64,000 bases of DNA from Fomitopsis serialis (Eukaryota; Basidiomycota; Agaricomycetes; Polyporales; Fomitopsidaceae). Shown piece after piece: positions 22,550-33,754 of this stretch; position 1 is the stretch's first letter, and each line of letters starts with the position of its first letter. Where the stretch lies: contig NW_025955023.1 in NCBI RefSeq assembly GCF_022376445.1, positions 1 through 64,000 on the forward strand. Direction: 5' to 3'. Under the pieces are notes generated by a model. That model was not told where the DNA came from and made no database searches. It saw nothing but the letters and a program-made list of their open reading frames with translations. Both the position numbers and the translations under genes were made by a program.

Positions 22550-25500
22550 GGACTCTGTTTAGTACTATTGGTTGTCTCCCTGTGCCCTGCTGGATATTGT
22601 GTCGGCGAGAATGACTGAGACTGAGTGCAGCTCGACGGAGCTGCCATGTGGCATGTGGGTGAGTTTTCATATTGTCTCTAGTACTGATGGATCACTCTGG
22701 AATGTTTAGATGGCTGGGTTTGCCACTGGGTGTTGCTCTGGCAATTGTTTGGGATTTGTTCAGCCAAACTGCTCATCTGGAGACGTGGCTTTACTGAGTA
22801 CATGTAAGCTTCCCGTTTAACTTGTGGACTGATTCTCAATGCAGACCGCATATTTTGGCATACTCGTATTCACATTTATACCGTTGGTTGTCTCCCTGTG
22901 CCCTGCTGGATATTGTGTCAGCGAGAATGACTGAGACTGAGTGCAGCTCGACGGAGCTGCCATGTGGCATGTGGGTGAGTTTTCATATTGTCTCTAGTAC
23001 TGATGGATCACTCTGGAATGTTTAGATGGCTGGGTTTGCCACTGGGTGTTGCTCTGGCAATTGTTTGGGATTTGTTCAGCCGAAACTGCTCATCTGGAGA
23101 CGTGGCTTTACTGAGTACATGTAAGCTTCCCGTTCAACTTGTGGACTGATTCTCAATGCAGACCGCATATTTTGGCATACTCGTATTCACATTTATACCG
23201 TTGGTTGTCTCCCTGTGCCCTGCTGGATATTGTGTCAGCGAGAATGACTGAGACTGAGTGCAGCTCGACGGAGCTGCCATGTGGCATGTGGGTGAGTTTT
23301 CATATTGTCTTAGTACTGATGGATCACTCTGGAATGTTTAGATGGCTGGGTTTGCCACTGGGTGTTGCTCTGGCAATTGTTTGGGATTTGTTCAGCCGAA
23401 ACTGCTCATCTGGAGACGTGGCTTTACTGAGTACATGTAAGCTTCCCGTTTAACTTGTGGACTGATTCTCAATGCAGACCGCATATTTTGGCATACTCGT
23501 ATTCACATTTATACCGTTGGTTGTCTCCCTGTGCCCTGCTGGATATTGTGTCAGCGAGAATGACTGAGACTGAGTGCAGCTCGACGGAGCTGCCATGTGG
23601 CATGTGGGTGAGTTTTCATATTGTCTCTAGTACTGATGGATCACTCTGGAATGTTTAGATGGCTGGGTTTGCCACTGGGTGTTGCTCTGGCAATTGTTTG
23701 GGATTTGTTCAGCCGAAACTGCTCATCTGGAGACGTGGCTTTACTGAGTACATGTAAGCTTCCCGTTCAACTTGTGGACTGTTTCTTAATGCAGACCGCA
23801 TATTGTGGCATATTTAGGATTCACATTACCACCATTGGTTGTGTCTCTGTGGCCTGCTGGATATTGTGATCGGTCAAAACTGCTCGTATTGTGGTTTGGC
23901 TTTACTGGATGCATGTAGGCCTCCCGTTCAACTTGTGGACGGCTTCTCAATGGAGACCGCATATTTTGGCATACTCGTATTCACATTTATACCGTTGGTT
24001 ATCTCCCTGTGCCCTGCTGGTTATTCTGTCAGCGAGAATGACTCAGATTGTGTGTGGCTCTACTGAGGGGTCATATCATGTGCATGTGAGTTGTGGTGTG
24101 GGCCCTAGTAGTGATGGAGCATTCTGGCACCTTCATATTACTTGGATTATTGCTCAGTGTAGCTCTGTGATTTGTTTGATAGTTGTTCAGCCAAAACTGC
24201 TCATATTGAAATGTGGCTTTGCTGAGCGCATGTAGGCATTCTGTTTGACTTGGGGAGCACTCTTCGATAGCGCCAGAATATTGTGCCATATTTGGACTCA
24301 CTGTAACACTGTTGGTTGTCTCTCTGTGCCTTGCTGGTTATTCTGTCAGCAAGAATGACTCAGATGGAGTGTGGCTCTACTGAGCCATCATATGGTGTGC
24401 GGGTGGGTTGTAGTATCATCCCTAGTACTGATAGACCATCCTGACATGCTCATACCACTGCAATTGTTGCGGAGTGTGGCTCTGGGATTTGTTTTGTATT
24501 TATCCGGCCCAAACCACTCGTATTGAGATGTGGCTTCCCTGAGTGGACATAGGCAATGTGCTTAGCTTGAGAAGCCTTTCTTTATGTCAATGGAGTATTG
24601 TGCTATATTCAGATTCACTGTAACACTGTTGGTTGTCACTCTGTGCCCACCTGAGCATTCTGTCAGCGAGAATGACTCAGATTCAGTGTGGCTCTACTGA
24701 GCTGTTATATGGCATGTAGGTGAGTTGTGATGTGGTTCCTAGTATCAATGGACCATTATAGCATATTCAGACCACTAGGAGTGTCACTGCGGGTAGCCCT
24801 GTGATTTGTTTGATAATTGTCCAGTTGGCACTGCTTGTATTCAGATGTGGCTTTGCTGAGTGCATGTGTGCCTTGTGTTTGACTTGGGCAGCACTCCCTG
24901 ATATAGGCAGAATATTGTGCCATGTTCACAAGCACTGTAACATGAGTCATTGTGGCTCTGTGCTGTGCTGGCTATTCTGTCAGCAAAAATGACTCAGATT
25001 GAATGTAGCTCTACTGAGCAGTCATATGGCTTGCAGGTGAGTTGTGATATGGTCCTTAGTACTGACAGATGATTGTGCAATGTTCAGGCCTGCTGGATTG
25101 TCCATTAGAACAGCTCTGTAATTTGTTTATAATTTGTTCAGTTGAGAGCACTCATATTCAAATGTGGCTTTACTGAGTATACATGGCTGTTGCATTTGAG
25201 TTGGACAATATTACCTGATATATATTCACTATTCTGCCATGTTCATATCACCACAATTGCAAGGCATTGTCGCTCTGTGGGCTGCCATTGATTCTGTCAG
25301 CGAGAATGACTCAGATTGAGTGTGGCTCTACTGAGTGCTGATATCATGTGCGGGTGAGGTGTAGTGTTGTCCCAAGTGCTGATGGACCATTCTGGCATGT
25401 TCCTATTACTAGGATTATTGCTCAGTGTAGCTCCATGATTTGTTGGATAGTTGTCCAGCCAAAACTGCTCATATTGAAACATGTCTTTGCTGAGTGCATG

Positions 25501-27500
25501 TAGGTGTTCTGTTTGACTTGGGGAGCACTCCTCGATAGCGACAGAATATTGTGCCATATTTGGACTCACTGTAACACTGTTGGTTGTCTCTCTGTGCCCT
25601 GCTGGTTATTCTGTCAGCGAGAATGACTCAGATTGTGTGTGGCTCTACTGAGGGGTCATATCATGTGCATGTGAGTTGTGGTGTGGGCCCTAGTAGTGAT
25701 GGAGCATTCTGGCACCTTCATATTACTTGGATTATTGCTCAGTGTAGCTCTGTGATTTGTTTGATAGTTGTTCAGCCAAAACTGCTCATATTGAAATGTG
25801 GCTTTGCTGAGCGCATGTAGGCATTCTGTTTGACTTGGGGAGCACTCTTCGATAGTGCCAGAATATTGTGCCATATTTGGACTCACTGTAACACTGTTGA
25901 TTGTCTCTCTGTGCCTTGCTGGTTATTCTGTCAGCAAGAATGACTCAGATGGAGTGTGGCTCTACTGAGCCATCATATGGTGTGCGGGTGAGTTGTAGTA
26001 TCATCCCTAGTACTGATGGACCATTCTGGCATGCTCAGACCAGTAGGATTGTTGCTCAGTGCAGCTCTGGGATTTGTTTCATGATTGTTCAGTCGAAACT
26101 GCTCATGTCGAGATGCAGCTTTGTTGAGTGCATGTATGCCTTCTGTTTGACATGTGGTCCATTCCTTGATATAGATGGAATGTTGTGCCATATTTGGATT
26201 CAGTATAACACCGTTGGTTGTCCCTCTGTGCCCTCCTGAGTATTCTGTCAGCGAGAATGACTCAGATTTGGTGTGGCTCTACTGAGCCATTATGTGGCAT
26301 GTAGGTGAGTTGTGGTGTGGTCCCTAGTACTGATGGACCATTCTAGCATATTCAGACCACTAAGAATGTCACTGAGTGTAGCCCCGCAATCTGTTTTGTA
26401 TTTGTGCAGCCGACACTGCTCATATTGAGATGTGGCTTTGTTGAGTGCACGTATGCCTTCTGTTTGACTTGTGATCCATTTCCAGATATAGATGGGATAT
26501 TTTGCTGTTTTTGGATTCAGTATAACACCATTGGTTGTCCCTCTGTGCCCTGCTGGTTATTCTGTCAGCGAGAATGACTCAGATTTGGTGTGGCTCTAAT
26601 GAAGCATTGTATGGTGTGCGGGTGAGTTGTGGTGTGGTCCCTAGTACTGATGGACTATCCTGGCACGTTCAGACCACACAGGCTTTCACTGGTGACAGTG
26701 CTGTGAATTATTTGGGTGTTTGTTTTATTGAGATCACTCGTAATTGAATATCGCTCAGCTGGGCAGTCATATTGCTTCCGATTGAGTTCAGGTATAGCTC
26801 TAAGTAGTCCTGGAGTATTCTGGCATGTTCACACTGTCTGGGTTGTTGTTCAATAGAGCTGTGTGATTTGTTTGGTATTCTGTCATTCTGAATGACTAAG
26901 ACTCTGCATGGCTATACTGAGTGGCAGTGTGGCTTGTCAGTGAGGTGTGTGTGATTTCCTAGTACTGATTGGCTGTCGTGGCATGTTGAGAGTGCAAAAT
27001 TTGCCATTGGGCACAGCACTGTGATTTGTTTTGTATTTGTTTCCCTCAAATCACTTTCATTTAAATGTGGCACTACTGAGCGGTTAGATGGCTTGTGTTG
27101 GATGTGGGAACCCTTGCCTGAGACAGACATGCTATTATGGTGAGTTCAGACCATGTAGATTGTGAGTTGGTATAGCTCTGTGAATTGTTTGTTGTTTTGT
27201 TGTCGGGAACAACTCAGACGTTCCGCAGCTGTGCTGAGCAGTCATATGGCTTGCATATGAGTTGGGGAGTAGGCCCTGGCATTGTGAGCCCATTCTTGCC
27301 TGTTGAGAAAGCCTGAGCTGTCATTGTGTGCAACTTTGTGATTTGTTTGGTGTTTGTTCAGCGGAAACAACTTGTATTTCAACGTGGATTTATGGGGGGC
27401 ACGGAGGGCATGTGTCTGATGGAGAAAACATCTCCTGATATGGACTGACTATTGTGGTGCATTTAGACCACTTGAAATGTCAACAGGCACAGCTCTGGGA
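22550..27500. repeat. Satellite of 317-bp units, each a dimer of about 158 bp
   Basis: From about 22550 to 23870 four units are nearly identical with a period of 316-317 bp (the phrase CTGGATATTGTGTCAGCGAG recurs at this interval). From 23.8 to 27.5 kb more diverged units continue with the same period; one pair (24000 and 25590) is almost identical over several hundred bases at a distance of five units. Within a unit, the half around TGGCATGTTCAGACCACT matches the half around TGCCATATTTGGACTCACT, and GTGGCTTTGCTGAG matches GTGGCTCTACTGAG, so each unit is two diverged monomers. No coding function is supported. Confidence 0.85.
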
Positions 27501-27512
27501 TTGAATCGGTGG

Positions 27513-28361
27513 TTAGTTGGCATAATAAGACCAATAGTCGTCCGTGCTTCTGCTCAGTGCACACAGAGGCCAGATATGCTCTGGAATGTCTTTCCTAGCG
27601 TACATGGAGTGCTGCCACACATTCAGCAGACCAGGAATCGTAACATTGCATGACTTGGGGATTTGTTCGGTGAGTGATGGTTGACGGTGCAACGGGTGGA
27701 ACAGTAGCACTACTGAGCGGATGTATTGCTCTCCTTCTGGTTGCCTGCTGTTGACAAGGAATGGATAACAGGTCCCATTGCATGTGGGGACATACAGGTG
27801 GTGACGTGTGTACGTTGGCAGTGGGGCACGCCCAGCATTCAAAGTTGTTTCAGCCACGAGTGAGAGTGGTCCGATATGCAGTGTGGGTCCCTGTGAGAAG
27901 TGCTGAAGAAAAGACAAAAGAGGATGTGAGTGAGAGAACGACAGTGATGAGCGAGAATGGTCAGGATGGACGTGTTATGCACGTAGAAAGACAGTTTGAG
28001 TTGGCGGTCGGGAGTGCCCGGCAGGCACTGCCCAGCAGGGGGGTCGTGGGAAAATATTTCCATATATGGTTAGATTGCCCAGCAGGGGCACCGGGCACCA
28101 GGCATAGGGGTAGGGGTAGATTTGCTGGGTGATCTCCCCGCTCTGATGATGCAAGATCAGCAGGCGTCCGCCAGTGAGCACAAATGGTGCAGCACTCACT
28201 TTGTTGTTTTCAGCATCCGCAGCCAGTTTGCCTCGCGCGCGTGTGGAGGTCGATACAGGCGGACGTGCTGGTGTTTCCGGCTCGGGCGGATCACTCGACG
28301 CTGCAGCCGCAGCCGCAGCCTCAGCCTCCCGCTGCTTCTTGGTCGGTTTCTTCGGCGCCAT
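27513..28361 (-). CDS. Possible small unrecognised gene
   Basis: Weak candidate. A first exon from an ATG at 28361 would encode MAPKKPTKKQREAEAAAAAA and RPPVSTSTRARGKLAAD before a GTGAGT donor, a plausible basic nuclear-type N-terminus. Further left, a frame at 27513-27917 (containing YVPTCNGTCYPFLVNS and KDIPEHIWPLC) could be a later exon. No domain is recognised and the link between the two is inferred only from strand and proximity to the end of the satellite. Confidence 0.25.
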
Positions 28362-28817
28362 ACTGACCTGTGAGAAATTGAGTGAGACGAACGCTGAACA
28401 GACACAAGTAGAGTACCCACCGTATGGATGAGAGTGAGAGCGTGATGGAAAGGGGATGCGTCGCTGGCAGACACAGGTGGAGGACGCCTCATGTTTGCCA
28501 CATGGACGAGCTGATCACCTGATGCAGCGGTGACTAGCAGCGTAAGAGCAAGAATGTGCCCACCTAAAATACGTACTTACACAGTGTATAAAGTCAATAG
28601 TGTAGGATATAATATGCAGACGGACGTACCTAGGAACGAGGAAGGTGCATGACCCGCTGCATGCATCACAATCAGTACATTTAGGTCACCGTGCGCAATT
28701 GCGGGCGTGCACCTGTGAGAGCAGTATATGTCTTCAGCGGGACATATACTCACCATCATAGGGGACGCTCGCAAATGCGTACGGCAACAGCAATCATACG
28801 GGTCATTCACCCAAGAT

Positions 28818-29467
28818 ATAGGAGGACGCGCGCGATCGCGCACGCCCTCCTATTACCGTTGATTTTGTGCTTCAGAAGGGTGGCATTCAGTGCCATATAA
28901 ACCTGCTAAATAGGAGGGCGCGCGCGATCGCGCGCGCCCTCCTATATTGTATGATTTGGACAGGTAGATGGGGTGCACGCACCTTTGGAGGGTGCGTGTT
29001 GAGTGCGCGCACCCAAATATCATCAAAAACACGCCATTATAGGAGGGCGCGCGCGATCGCGCGCGCCCTCCTAAAACAGCCCATTTGATGGGTATAAAAT
29101 TGTGTTTTGAAGGGTGCGCGCACCACTCATGCCCGTGCGCGAACACGTTCGGAGGGTGGGCGTACGTGTCGGAACACCGTCAAAATAGACGGATATAGGA
29201 GGGCGCGCGCGATCGCGCGCGCCCTCCTAAATCAGTGTATTTTGGGCCACTATAATTGGCCCGTCAGACGGCCCATATAGGAGGGCGCGCGCGGACCGCG
29301 CGCGTCCTCCTATATACGTATGTTTGCGACACATATCAGGTACCTGTGGTACGTTGATATGGCCTTTTAGGAGGACGCGCGCGACCACGCCGCCCTCCTA
29401 TATCAGTCTATTTACGACGCATGTGAGGGTCGCAACACTGGTTCAGGAGGACGCGCGTGTCCTCCTA
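28818..29467. repeat. Seven AGGAGGGCGCGCGCGA palindromes (left cluster)
   Basis: Seven copies lie at 28818-28852, 28911-28944, 29040-29073, 29196-29229, 29278-29312, 29368-29400 and 29444-29467. The best are perfect palindromes of about 34 bp: half-site TAGGAGGGCGCGCGCGA followed by its reverse complement. Spacers are unique, which distinguishes this from a tandem repeat. A matching cluster of seven lies at 32981-33528. Confidence 0.85.
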
Positions 29468-29874
29468 CATCGTGGGTATACACTCACCTGAGATGGACCA
29501 CCGGTGAAATACGCGGCTGTAGGGTGGACGTGCTCCGCCGTGCGCGTCCACCCTGAAGCAGATTAATTACATACACATTGCGGTCTTGCCCATGTTTATA
29601 TACACTTGTAAACTACGAGTACATTTCGACCAGCCTGCAATACCTATCTGACGTCCGCACATCATTCGCCACGGCGGCGCTTCATACCTACGACATATTA
29701 GCACAGTCGCGTCGCCAGTACATAGCCACGCACCTGCCCTTGGGCCTCCTGCAACAGCCGGAGTGTGGGTGCGCGCACGGGCGGAGGGTGCGCGCACGGT
29801 CGAGCCAGTGCGTTTAACGGGTGACTGCGAGCGATAAGTGCACCGTACGAATACAAAAAAGGACGCGTACTCAC

Positions 29875-30941
29875 TCCGAAGGGGCACCTCTTCTTGCGCG
29901 ACCGACAAGTCACGCAGCGCGGGTCGTTGGCAGTCGCCGGGACACGGCATTCCTCCATGCCCTGCTCAACGCAGAGCTGGCAGCGGTCGCTGCCGTAGTG
30001 CTGTAGTGCACGCATCGCGTCAGCTTCCGCGGAAACGTAGGACGGCACTTACCACCGTATCCTGCGACTTGGGCGGGATGTTAGGGGGTCGCGCCCATGA
30101 GCGCAGACGGACCGGGTGCGCCATCGCAGCGGGCGCACGGCCCTTCGCCTTCCAGGCGAGGTAGATCTCCGCCTGGCGCTGCGCCTTCCTGCAGTCGTCG
30201 CCGGTCACACGCCCCACGTCGATCTCGTATCCTTCGCTGTGCGGATCGTCCTCGTCCTCGCGGTCTTGGACCGGGGTTGCAGCTGCAGTGGGTGCGCTGT
30301 TCGTCAGACGACTCGGTGTAAGTGCGCAAACACTTACGGTTGAGTCGGTCGTTGCCTGAGATGGGGTGCGCGCAGTCAGACACAGGTGCGCGCACGTAGA
30401 CACAGAAAACTTACTGAGCCAGATTTCCGCAAACGGCCTCATGGCGGCCTCCTGGTCCGCCGGCGACCACTTCTTGCCCCACCACTTGGGCTTCACGTTG
30501 CGCCAGCCGGTTGCGAACGTCTTGAAGTCAAGACCCTCCTTCCACGCGCCCTCCGCCGGCGCGTCCCACCACTGCCAATCGAAGCAAATGTCGGTGAGGC
30601 GGGGGAACTTCTTCGCCTTCGGTACGCAGTTCATCTCCTCGCGCCACGCCTCGGTCTGGGGGACCGCACGTCAATCCCCCAGCTCGCATCCCACAGAACA
30701 GGGTACTCACCAGCAGGTATGTCGCGACGATCATTTCAAAAACCTTGAAGGACGCCGGGCTGTTGTACAGCGCCCGGAGCATCCTGTTGAGGAGCATGAG
30801 GTCCTCCTCCGTCCAGTCGTCCCATCGCGGCGGGTGGTCCGTGAAGACAAAGACGTCGCGCTCGCTGAGACGGTGTCCGGCCTCGAGGGCGACCTTGCGC
30901 AGGTAGTTGCGCACCTTTTCCATGCCCCAGGTGCCGACCAT
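29875..30941 (-). CDS. MVG-family protein, member 6, with Zn2Cys6-like cluster (subfamily B)
   Basis: Function not recognised. Exon 1 (30711-30941, 231 nt) starts MVGTWGMEKVRNYLRKVAL and contains FVFTDHPPRWDDW, LNRMLRALYNSPASF and MIVATYLL. Exon 2 (30415-30655) begins TEAWREEMNC and contains CFDWQWW and WGKKWSPADQ. A third exon carries GYEIDVGRVTGDDC. A fourth carries CQLCVEQGMEEC and CVTCRSRKKRC, a pattern C-x2-C-x7-C-x10-C-x2-C-x6-C. That is close to the fungal Zn(II)2Cys6 pattern, with the basic residues expected between the last cysteines. A short further exon may lie near 29735-29755. A DNA-binding role is inferred from the cluster only. Gene and upstream neighbour are bracketed by palindrome clusters. 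Confidence 0.6.
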
Positions 30942-31189
30942 TGTTGCAGGGTGTCGAGGAAGAGCGGGGTGAGTGGTAGAAGCAGGGGGGAGAGGGAGTG
31001 CGAGTGGGAGAGGGAGATGCGCGCGAGCAAGACCGAGCAGCCACAACGGCGTCTAAGTCTCAGCCACAAGCCACGGCGCTAAGTCGACCGACGCGACGCG
31101 CCGGCCACCGGTCATCTGACCGTATGTGCCGTTAACGCTCAAGTGTTCGGCCTGCACTGTAGGTAAGGGGTGATTAAGTGTGCGCAGTT

Positions 31190-31260
31190 TTATTACCGTG
31201 CGCACGGTGATTCTTACCGTGCGCGCGGCGATTCTTACCGTGCGCATAGCATGCGGTACT
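31190..31260. repeat. Three tandem TTACCGTGCGCNCGG units
   Basis: Three copies of a 21-bp unit (GATTCTTACCGTGCGCGCGG and variants) lie about 250 bp upstream of the start of MVG member 6. The core CCGTGCGCACGG is palindromic. Confidence 0.7.
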
Positions 31261-31440
31261 CACCGTGTTTGGTGCGCGCACCTTTGTGACTTACCTCTGG
31301 CTGAATGAATATGTGTCCGACCGTGAGTAGCATTGTTCCACGCGTGTTGTAAGAGACCATACAAACATGACTACACAACTGAGATCTGGTAGGTAGAACA
31401 TGTCACTGAGTGTTCAACGTTCAGAGTGCGGGATGCTTAC

Positions 31441-32825
31441 CACTGCTGATAGAATTCGACCTGCGCATTGAACCACGCGAGGCGTGTCGAGATAATGTCG
31501 ACGCTTTTCGAGACGTCCTCAGGTGACGGCCCACCTCCGCGGTATGTACGGTCATTGACCCCGTGCAATGTGGCACGCTCCGACTGTAGACGGAGATATA
31601 CGTGCTGGCAGTGAAGGGCCTGGCGCGCACGCCATACCCGTTGAGCAATGTTGTCGCGCACAAGCTCAGGTGGTTCGGGCATTGCGACGGGCTTCTGCGA
31701 TCCGGACTGCTTGTCCCAAAAATCAATCTCCTTGGGGTGCGCAAACAGCGATGTGAGTTGCCCAATGGGGAGCGTGTATGGTGCGTCCGGAATCGCTCTA
31801 TCCCTTGGGAGATCGATTTCGAGCCAGATGGGTGGTCGGCGCTCACAGCGGATATCGAGTTTCTCTGCAACTTTTCAGACAGGTGCCATAATACTAGAGA
31901 GAGAGGGGTGCGCGCACCGTGAATCATGAGTAGTAGTGCGCGAAGATGACCGAGCCAGCGGTCGACCCAAACATGGATGTCTTCATCGAATTCAATCTCA
32001 CGATCTATGCGCAATTGCCGCTCTTGGAGAAGAAGGGCAATGTGCGCACAGATGCGCTCAAAGAATTCGTACTCGTTCGTGTAATTGATGTGGTCATAGG
32101 GGACAAACCACTGAGGGCTCGGATTCACAAACCGTCCGGAATAGCCAACAAGTGTGTTGCGCTCTTGCGCGGCGGTATCGAGGTCAATGGCGTGTTTGGC
32201 ATGATGGTTGTACAGGATCCGCTTGATGGGTGGATCCTGCCAGAGTATGCCTGCATCGACTGTAGCAATGGAGGGTGAGTAGCTACCGATGTAATAAAGG
32301 TGTGGTACATGCCATAATTCTTGTCCAGTATTTCTGTGTGATGAGTCAGTATGCTGAATAGACTAATTGTGATGCAGAGAACATACTGTGCCAGTAATCA
32401 ACAGTCTCCCTCACCAAGCACATGAGACTGATAGTGGACCGCGCGATGTGCGTCCATTCATCACGATCATGAGTGTGGATGCGCAATGATTCGGGCAATC
32501 TGGGGGTGCTCCAGTGCCTGTACAAGGGGGTGATGAAGTTGGCCAATGCGATCATGACCGCTTCGAGTCGATCGATCTCTGAGCGTACATAGAGCATGTT
32601 GAGGGGTTGCGGGTCGGTGATTGTACGGACGCATATGATGCGGAGCCACTCCTTCATGTGCTCGTGCCATTTTTGGTAGATCTCGTAGATGGTGAGCGGG
32701 CCGTATGCGGGACCGACGGGAACGAGCGATTGCACGAATTGCTCCGTGTGTTTGTGGATCAGCCGGACGAGCACAGCAGCTTCGAGGACGACACGAATCC
32801 GGTCAGACCATGCTGGACGGTCCAT
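31441..32825 (-). CDS. Unrecognised protein encoded beside MVG member 6
   Basis: No family recognised. Exon 1 (32387-32825) begins MDRPAWSDRIRVVLEAAVLV and ends LVRETVDYWH at a GTATGT donor. Exon 2 (about 31914-32259) contains ILWQDPPIKRILYNHHAKH and FVPYDHINYTNEYEFFERI. Exon 3 (about 31441-31870) contains RDRAIPDAPYTLPIGQL, PKEIDFWDKQ and LVRDNIAQRVWRARQAL, ending at a GTAAGC donor, so at least one more exon follows. Frames join cleanly at these sites (phase 1 in both cases). The sequence is rich in Trp, Arg and hydrophobic helices without membrane segments. It is transcribed toward MVG member 6 and lies with it between the two palindrome clusters, which suggests, but does not prove, a functional pairing. 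Confidence 0.5.
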
Positions 32826-32980
32826 GGTGACTGGCCAGCGCTGAGTGCTGTGGTAGGGGACATGGTGAGAGCAAGAACGTACCTGGCGCACACAGATGGT
32901 CTGTGGATCAAAGGGAAGGGACTGATCACCCATCATGCAAACAGATGAGTCACATGTGTGGAATATTATGGCACGTGACA

Positions 32981-33528
32981 AGGAGGGCGCGCGCGGTCGC
33001 GCACGTCCTCCTTTGACATGCATCAGGGGTGCGCGCACCATGCTATGCATGCCCAAATACACCTCGGTAGGAGGGCGCGCGCGATCGCGCGCGCCCTCCT
33101 ATTTAGCAGATATATGTGCACACACACCGTATACGTTGGCAGAATAGACGCCGGTACACATGCCATGTAGGAGGGCGCGCGCGATCGCGCGCGCCCTCCT
33201 ATACCATGGATCATGGGTGCACGCACCATCCCATACATGTCCAGAATATCTGTGTTTAGGAGGACGCGCGCGGTCGCGCGCGCCCTCCTATAAGACACAT
33301 TTTGATTGGACATGTGCTGTGTATGCACACTGAAATAGACGCTGTATAGGTACGATTAGGAGGGCGCGCGCGATCGCGCGCGCCCTCCTAATTGGTATGT
33401 ATGCCATCTCCATAATATCCGTGTTTAGGAGGTCGCGCATGGTCGCGTGCGTCCTCCTTAATGTACCTTGTCATGACCCATCCAGCATACATTTTAGGAG
33501 GGCGCGCGCGATCGCGCGCGCCCTCCTA
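32981..33528. repeat. Seven AGGAGGGCGCGCGCGA palindromes (right cluster)
   Basis: Seven copies lie at 32981-33012, 33068-33101, 33168-33201, 33257-33290, 33357-33390, 33425-33458 and 33495-33528, spaced 69-99 bp apart with unique spacers. The element is the same as in the cluster at 28818-29467. Several spacers contain the shorter palindrome GGTGCGCGCACC. Confidence 0.85.
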
Positions 33529-33754
33529 TGAGGCATCTTTTGGTGCATATGTACTACTCACACAGTGGAGAAATGTCACCACTTGCCTTATATGGTTATG
33601 CCCATATATAGTAATTCCTATATCGGGCAACACAACCCCACCACAACCCCCCCCATGTTTACTGTAGGTCACTATAATCAAAACTGTCGCAACCAAAGGT
33701 CAGTGGACTTGGAAGTGCAACACGATTTATTTTGTTTTACTGACCATTCAATGT

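Noticed and set aside
28818..29467. CRISPR-like array (regular repeats with unique spacers)
   Set aside because: The organism is eukaryotic, the repeats are full palindromes with irregular spacing, and no cas genes are present.
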